A stretch of 10,360 nt of DNA from Aliterella sp. RAGGC_92 (GTDB lineage: Bacteria > Cyanobacteriota > Cyanobacteriia > Cyanobacteriales > Chroococcidiopsidaceae): contig JAPJOW010000151.1 of the NCBI GenBank assembly GCA_030826005.1, forward strand, positions 1 to 10,360, in the 5' to 3' direction. A program made the position numbers and the translations under genes. Below are positions 6,707-10,360 of the stretch, in pieces. Each line of letters begins with the position of its first letter. The stretch's first letter is position 1. The notes under the pieces were generated by a model. That model worked only from the letters and a program-made list of their open reading frames with translations. It was not told where the DNA came from and ran no database searches.

Positions 6707-9269
6707 TAGGCGGTACTAAAGCAACATCGGCGATCGCATCGTCTTCGTCTAACCTTTGCACTCTTACCCCGGTGGCAGTTCTTGACTGCGTGGGAATAGC
6801 GTTGACGGTTTGACGAATAATAATGCCGCGACTTGTCACCATCATTAATTCATCATCGGCGTTGACAATTCGCAAGGCGGCGAGTTTATCTTGCTGTTTG
6901 CGCGGTTTAAATTTGGTGGCAATTTTACCTTTCGTTGCGCGGTTATATAGTTTGAATTGCGCTACTGGTACTCGCTTACCATAACCGCCCATAGTAATAA
7001 TTAACACCCAAGGGCCTGTGCCTTCGGTAACTGCTACTTCTGTTTCTTCGATCTCTGTTGTAGTAACTTCTACTTCTTCAATCTCTAGTTCTTCAGCTTC
7101 AGTATCTAGTACGGGTAAGGCATCAAGAATTGCACTCGGCAATATATCCATCCCAATTAGCTCGTCACCGGGTTTGAGCTTCATTGCTTTTACTCCGCGA
7201 GTTGCTCTCCCTAGGGGGCGCAATTGTTCGCGATTAGTTCTAAAGTGAATTGCCATCCCAGAACGCGAACCAATAATGATACTATCTTCGTTTCGCGCCC
7301 GTCGCACCCACCGCAGTTCGTCGCCATCTTCTAAAGAAATCGCAATTAAGCCATTTGCCCGGATGTTACTAAAAGCTGCTAAATCGGTTTTTTTGATGAA
7401 GCCGTTGCGAGTCAGCATTACTAAATATTCATCGTCAGTAAATTCGCTCACCGGGACGATAGAGGTAATTTTTTCATCTCTAGGGATGGGCAACATCTGT
7501 ACAATCGGCGCGCCTCGGCTAGTGCGCGAAGCGGCAGGAATTTGATATGCCTTGAGGGAATAGACTACACCGCGATCGCTAAAAAATAGTACGCTATCAT
7601 GGTCGCAGCAAGTTAGAAAATGCTCGATCCCGTCATCTTCTTTAATTTTTGCCCCGGCTTTACCGCGCGTTGCTCTACTTTGCGCTTCAAAAGTGCTGAC
7701 AGGCATCCGTTTGATATAACCTTGCTCGGTTAGCAAAATTAAGGCTTTTTCATTGGCAATTAAGTCAATGTCTCCTAATTCCCCTAAGTCTGGCTCAATT
7801 ACTGTCCGTCGGGGGGTGGAGTGAGCAGCTTTTATTTGCTCGACTTCGGTTTCGACAATTTCTAAAATCCGTTCGCGTCTTGCGAGTATGTCTTGCAAGT
7901 CGGTAATTTGCGCTTGCAAGTCGTCGTGTTCGTGGCGGATTTTGTCGGCTTCTAATGCTGTCAAGCGGCGCAATTGCATCTGCAAAATTGCATCGGCTTG
8001 TTGTTCGCTAAGAGAGTAAGATTCAATTAACTCAGCTTTCGCCGTCGGTGAATCGGCGGCTTGACGAATTGTGACGATAATCGCGTCTAAGTTGGCTAAA
8101 GCAATGAGCAACCCTTGCAACAAGTGATCGCGTTCTTCAGCTTTTCGCAACTCGTAACGGGTGCGGCGAGTAATTGAAATAATCCGAAAGTCTAAAAATA
8201 CTTCTAAAAATTGCTTAATTGTCAGCAGTTGCGGATCGTTATCTACTAGCGCTAACATATTTGCGCCAAAGTTTGCCTGCAAAGGTGTTTGCTTGTACAG
8301 GTTATTTAGCACTACGCGGGGATAAGCATCGCGTTTTAATTCGATGACAATTCGCATTCCATCGCGATCGCTTTCGTCCCGAATATCGGCAATTCCTTCT
8401 AGGCGCTTTTCGTTCACCATTTCGGCGATTTTCTCGATCAGCGCGGCTTTATTGGTCTGGTAAGGCAATTCGGTAATAATAATTGCTTCGCGGTCGGGAC
8501 GACCTCTTTGTTCGACGGTTTCAATTGCTGCTACTCCGCGCATACAAATTGAGCCGCGTCCGGTGGTATAAGCTTCTTTAATTGCGCTCGTACCGAGGAT
8601 TTGTCCTCCAGTGGGGAAGTCTGGCCCAGGGATGTATTGCATTAATTCCAGATCGGTAATTTCTGGATTGCGAATTAAAGCAACTAAGCCCTCAATTAAT
8701 TCCCCTAAGTTGTGGGGAGGAATATTTGTTGCCATCCCGACAGCAATTCCCGACGAACCATTAAGCAATAACTGGGGAATCCGCGCCGGGAGTACGGTAG
8801 GTTCTTGCTGCGAACCGTCGAAGTTGTCGGTAAAATCTACCGTTTCTGCTTCTATATCTCGCAGTAGCGAGTCCCCCGTCAACGACTGCAAGCGACATTC
8901 GGTATATCGCATCGCGGCGGGTGGATCGTTGTCTATCGAGCCAAAATTACCATGTCCGTTGATGAGGGGCGATCGCATGGAAAAGTCCTGCGCCATTCGC
9001 ACCAAAGCATCGTATACCGCCGTATCTCCGTGCGGGTGATACTTACCCAATACTTCCCCAACCACACGGGCGCACTTACGAAATGGACGATCGGCAGTTA
9101 ATCCTAGTTCGTGCATTGCGTAAAGAATGCGGCGATGCACAGGTTTCAGACCATCCCTGGCATCTGGAAGCGCCCGACCTACAATAACGCTCATGGCGTA
9201 TTCTAGGTAAGACCGGGACATTTCATTACGCAAATCGGTGGGGATAATCCTCTCCTGAGAGGTCGTCAT
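6675..9269 (-). CDS. gyrA: DNA gyrase subunit A (type IIA topoisomerase A subunit)
   Basis: An 864-residue type IIA topoisomerase A subunit. The N-terminal breakage-reunion domain aligns residue for residue with E. coli numbering at the start: catalytic Y122 in AMRYTEC, which forms the phosphotyrosyl link to DNA, and the quinolone pocket HPHGDTAVYD with T83 and D87. A coiled-coil tower lies at about 370-480 (LEADKIRHEHDDLQAQ and around). The C-terminal pinwheel from about 505 has six blade motifs, among them SRTSRG, GRATRG, NRATKG and SRTATG. The canonical GyrA box is QRRGGKG-like; at that position (530-536) this protein has QSRATRG. An acidic insert rich in Glu lies near 717-752, and the tail is acidic (IDDEIEAE). 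With GyrB it would introduce negative supercoils; a ParC-like role cannot be excluded because some cyanobacteria carry two A-subunit paralogues. The ATG has GGAG at 9281-9284, 11 nt upstream. lnt overlaps its end. Confidence 0.94.
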   Translation of the reverse strand: MTTSQERIIPTDLRNEMSRSYLEYAMSVIVGRALPDARDGLKPVHRRILYAMHELGLTADRPFRKCARVVGEVLGKYHPHGDTAVYDALVRMAQDFSMRSPLINGHGNFGSIDNDPPAAMRYTECRLQSLTGDSLLRDIEAETVDFTDNFDGSQQEPTVLPARIPQLLLNGSSGIAVGMATNIPPHNLGELIEGLVALIRNPEITDLELMQYIPGPDFPTGGQILGTSAIKEAYTTGRGSICMRGVAAIETVEQRGRPDREAIIITELPYQTNKAALIEKIAEMVNEKRLEGIADIRDESDRDGMRIVIELKRDAYPRVVLNNLYKQTPLQANFGANMLALVDNDPQLLTIKQFLEVFLDFRIISITRRTRYELRKAEERDHLLQGLLIALANLDAIIVTIRQAADSPTAKAELIESYSLSEQQADAILQMQLRRLTALEADKIRHEHDDLQAQITDLQDILARRERILEIVETEVEQIKAAHSTPRRTVIEPDLGELGDIDLIANEKALILLTEQGYIKRMPVSTFEAQSRATRGKAGAKIKEDDGIEHFLTCCDHDSVLFFSDRGVVYSLKAYQIPAASRTSRGAPIVQMLPIPRDEKITSIVPVSEFTDDEYLVMLTRNGFIKKTDLAAFSNIRANGLIAISLEDGDELRWVRRARNEDSIIIGSRSGMAIHFRTNREQLRPLGRATRGVKAMKLKPGDELIGMDILPSAILDALPVLDTEAEELEIEEVEVTTTEIEETEVAVTEGTGPWVLIITMGGYGKRVPVAQFKLYNRATKGKIATKFKPRKQQDKLAALRIVNADDELMMVTSRGIIIRQTVNAIPTQSRTATGVRVQRLDEDDAIADVALVPPNVIDDEIEAE

Positions 9270-9487
9270 AGCTCAAAAAGCTCCAAAAATCTGTGATTTT
9301 AGTAGATAAACTTAATAAAGCGCTAAATTATTCCAAATAGCTGCTATATTTATGTCAAATCATGCTACAATTCTAGCACATTTTAGGGTGTTCGCGGCGT
9401 TAATTAAAGCGGTGTTTCTGTCTCTAGATAGTGGGTAGCGGCGCAAAGAAAACTTTAAGCTAAAGCGTTCCATTGCATAAGTTAGTC
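9270..9487. promoter_or_regulatory. Divergent intergenic region between gyrA and the small-protein gene
   Basis: This 218-bp gap drives gyrA leftwards and the small protein/thiL pair rightwards. Apart from the gyrA promoter candidate, the plus strand has an extended -10-like TGCTACAAT at 9363-9371, next to the gyrA -35 box, with no good -35 of its own; if used, the leader would be about 110 nt. The two promoters would then nearly abut, which could couple expression to supercoiling state, but that is inference. A weak 6-bp hairpin (AAAATC, TGT, GATTTT; 9286-9300) lies in the gyrA leader. No protein-coding frame is evident. Confidence 0.4.
9330..9358 (-). promoter_or_regulatory. Candidate gyrA promoter
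   Basis: On the minus strand a perfect -35 hexamer TTGACA occupies 9358-9353. Exactly 17 nt later comes TGGAAT (9335-9330), matching four of six bases of the -10 consensus. This would start transcription near 9322 and leave a leader of roughly 50 nt before the gyrA ATG at 9269. Assigned from consensus only. Confidence 0.5.
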
Positions 9488-9706
9488 ATGAATAGCGAAA
9501 CAACCCCCAGTCAAGCGGAAAAAAATACAGAAAACGAACAAGTAGAACTAAGTGCTGAAGTTCTCGATCGCATTAAGCACCCGCCATCTATGGCTGATGC
9601 GATGATGGAGTTAAGCCCCGAAGAACGACTCAGCAACCCGGCGGTTGTACCGCAAACGTATGACGAACCAGGCGACTTGAGAGACGATCGCAAACGCGAC
9701 GAATAA
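9488..9706 (+). CDS. Small acidic protein of unknown function
   Basis: I do not recognise this gene. From the ATG at 9488 it encodes 72 residues, hydrophilic and acidic, with no membrane segment, signal peptide or cysteine. The first 20 residues (MNSETTPSQAEKNTENEQVE) look disordered. A probable helix follows (LSAEVLDRIKHPPSMADAMM), then LSPEERLSNPAVVPQTYDEP and a charged tail DLRDDRKRDE. The frame can be extended five codons to a TTG at 9473, but ATG is preferred; neither has a clear ribosome site. Composition and codon use look like the neighbouring genes, and the stop lies 10 nt before the thiL start on the same strand, so co-transcription is likely. The short length leaves some doubt, but its codons are not shadowed by a better frame on either strand. 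Confidence 0.68.
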   Translation: MNSETTPSQAEKNTENEQVELSAEVLDRIKHPPSMADAMMELSPEERLSNPAVVPQTYDEPGDLRDDRKRDE

Positions 9707-9716
9707 ATAGATTACT

Positions 9717-10360
9717 TTGCAATTAATTCGAGATATTGGCGAAAAAGGTTTATTAAAGCGGTTGCAAAGTTTTTGTCCTCCAGAAATTATTGGCGATGAT
9801 GGGGCGGTAGTTCCCACATTGCCCTATCATTCGTTAGTTGTGACCACCGATGTACTGGTAGATAAAGTACATTTTAGCGATCGCACGACTTCCCCAGAAG
9901 ATGCTGGCTGGCGCGCTGTGGCGGCAAATTTATCAGACCTGGCAGCAATGGGCGCACAGCCATTAGGTATTACCGTCGGGTTAGCACTTGGGGGAGACGT
10001 GGCAGTTAGTTGGGTAGAACGTTTGTATGCGGGAATGACTCAATGCTTGCAAACTTACAATACAGCAATTATTGGCGGTGATGTTTGCAAATCTTCGGTA
10101 ATTACCGTTGCAATTACCGCCTTTGGACAAGTCGAACCTCGTTATACCATCCGCCGAGATCGGGCTAAAGTAGGAGATGCGATCGTTGTCACAGGGGTTC
10201 ATGGGGCATCACGCGCGGGGTTAGAATTATTGCTGCACCCAGAATTAGGAAAAAATTTAAGTAAAAGCGATCGCCTTTCTTTAATTAAAGCTCATCAACG
10301 CCCCCAACCGAGACTAGATGTATTGCCTTTACTAAAACAAATTACGCCACCCATTGCCGG
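9717..10360 (+). CDS. thiL: Thiamine-monophosphate kinase, C-terminus beyond window
   Basis: ThiL phosphorylates thiamine monophosphate to thiamine pyrophosphate with ATP, the last step of cofactor synthesis. The frame is open from 9717 to the right edge (214 codons of an expected 320-340). Family motifs in order: DIGEKGLLKRL (6-16), PPEIIGDDGAVV (21-32) with metal/ATP-binding aspartates D27 and D28, TTDVLVDKVHF (43-53, usually TTDMLVEGVHF), ANLSDLAAMGAQPLG (70-84), IIGGDVCKS (118-126) and VVTGVHGASRAGLELL, the glycine-rich ATP segment of the PurM/ThiL fold. The start must be TTG at 9717: TAG at 9708-9710 closes the frame and the only other near-start codon is ATT, while ThiL proteins begin just before the DIGE segment. 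No Shine-Dalgarno is visible; coupling to the small upstream gene 10 nt away could aid initiation. Confidence 0.93.
   Translation, partial: MQLIRDIGEKGLLKRLQSFCPPEIIGDDGAVVPTLPYHSLVVTTDVLVDKVHFSDRTTSPEDAGWRAVAANLSDLAAMGAQPLGITVGLALGGDVAVSWVERLYAGMTQCLQTYNTAIIGGDVCKSSVITVAITAFGQVEPRYTIRRDRAKVGDAIVVTGVHGASRAGLELLLHPELGKNLSKSDRLSLIKAHQRPQPRLDVLPLLKQITPPIA

Larger units (their letters stand above)
1327..10274. repeat. HIP1 octamers (GCGATCGC), 15 scattered copies
   Basis: Perfect copies of the palindromic cyanobacterial HIP1 octamer begin at 1327, 1915, 2766, 3127, 3674, 4396, 5300, 5460, 6405, 6730, 7572, 8364, 8969, 9877 and 10267, counted by eye. They are spread almost evenly, about one per 700 bp, and all but the one at 2766 lie inside genes. 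HIP1 is a known hallmark of many cyanobacterial genomes. None lies in the repeat-array part of the coiled-coil gene (3-1022). Confidence 0.93.

Noticed and set aside
7018..7248. Plus-strand Ser/Val-rich frame
   Set aside because: Shadow of the Glu-rich acidic insert of GyrA: GAA/GAG read in reverse gives TTC/CTC and shifted Ser codons.
8611..9039. Plus-strand open frame of 142 codons
   Set aside because: Longest shadow frame, but it is antisense to the most conserved part of gyrA (catalytic tyrosine region).
9286..9300. AAAATC-TGT-GATTTT hairpin as terminator or riboswitch
   Set aside because: Only six mostly A-T pairs with no T-run context; too weak to call, although it lies in the gyrA leader.
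9707..9716. Thiamine pyrophosphate riboswitch ahead of thiL
   Set aside because: The gap is only 10 nt, and I saw no THI-box-like CUGAGA motif upstream of the small gene.
9611..10202. Minus-strand frames at 9611-9817 and 9981-10202
   Set aside because: Antisense to the small protein and to thiL; thiL motifs on the plus strand leave no doubt about the coding strand.

Overview
The window is chromosomal DNA from a cyanobacterium. The clearest sign is the HIP1 octamer GCGATCGC: I counted 15 perfect copies in 10.36 kb, where a random 8-mer would be expected about 0.16 times. Gene content fits: a Uma2-type endonuclease, a cyanobacterial-style ThiL, GyrA, Lnt and a DUF393/DUF938 pair. Base composition is moderately AT-rich, TTG starts are used, and Shine-Dalgarno sequences are patchy. 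No tRNA, rRNA, CRISPR array, insertion sequence or prophage gene is visible.

Layout from left to right. (1) 1-1538, minus strand: a long gene that runs off the left edge. It encodes a membrane-anchored, very long coiled-coil protein built from tandem 55-residue repeats. (2) 1590-2685, minus: a DUF938 SAM-dependent methyltransferase and a DUF393 (DCC) thiol-disulfide oxidoreductase-like protein, overlapping by 8 nt and probably co-transcribed, with the coiled-coil gene 51 nt downstream. (3) 2686-2852: a divergent promoter region. (4) 2853-4474, plus: a YfcG-like glutathione transferase/disulfide-bond oxidoreductase and, 8 nt later, an alpha/beta hydrolase. (5) 4427-9269, minus: a probable gyrA-lnt-Uma2 operon. 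lnt starts inside the end of gyrA, and the Uma2 gene follows lnt by 21 nt. The Uma2 gene's 3' end overlaps the convergent hydrolase gene by 48 bp. (6) 9270-9487: a divergent promoter region with a good gyrA promoter candidate. (7) 9488-10360, plus: a small acidic protein of unknown function, then thiL (thiamine-monophosphate kinase), which starts at TTG and runs off the right edge.

Most genes are housekeeping: DNA supercoiling, lipoprotein maturation, thiamine pyrophosphate synthesis and thiol redox. Two protein families near the 2.7 kb intergenic region (DUF393 and YfcG-like) are thiol-redox related and divergently transcribed, a weak hint of related roles.

The least ordinary elements are four. 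First, the repeat protein at the left end, whose 55-residue (5 x 11) units each carry a proline at nearly the same position. Second, a GC-rich palindromic dispersed repeat inserted in frame into lnt. Third, a GyrA whose GyrA-box position reads QSRATRG instead of the canonical form and whose C-terminal pinwheel carries an acidic insert. Fourth, the uncharacterised small protein between gyrA and thiL. I do not see a clear new multi-gene system; the repeat coiled-coil protein is the best candidate for something undescribed.
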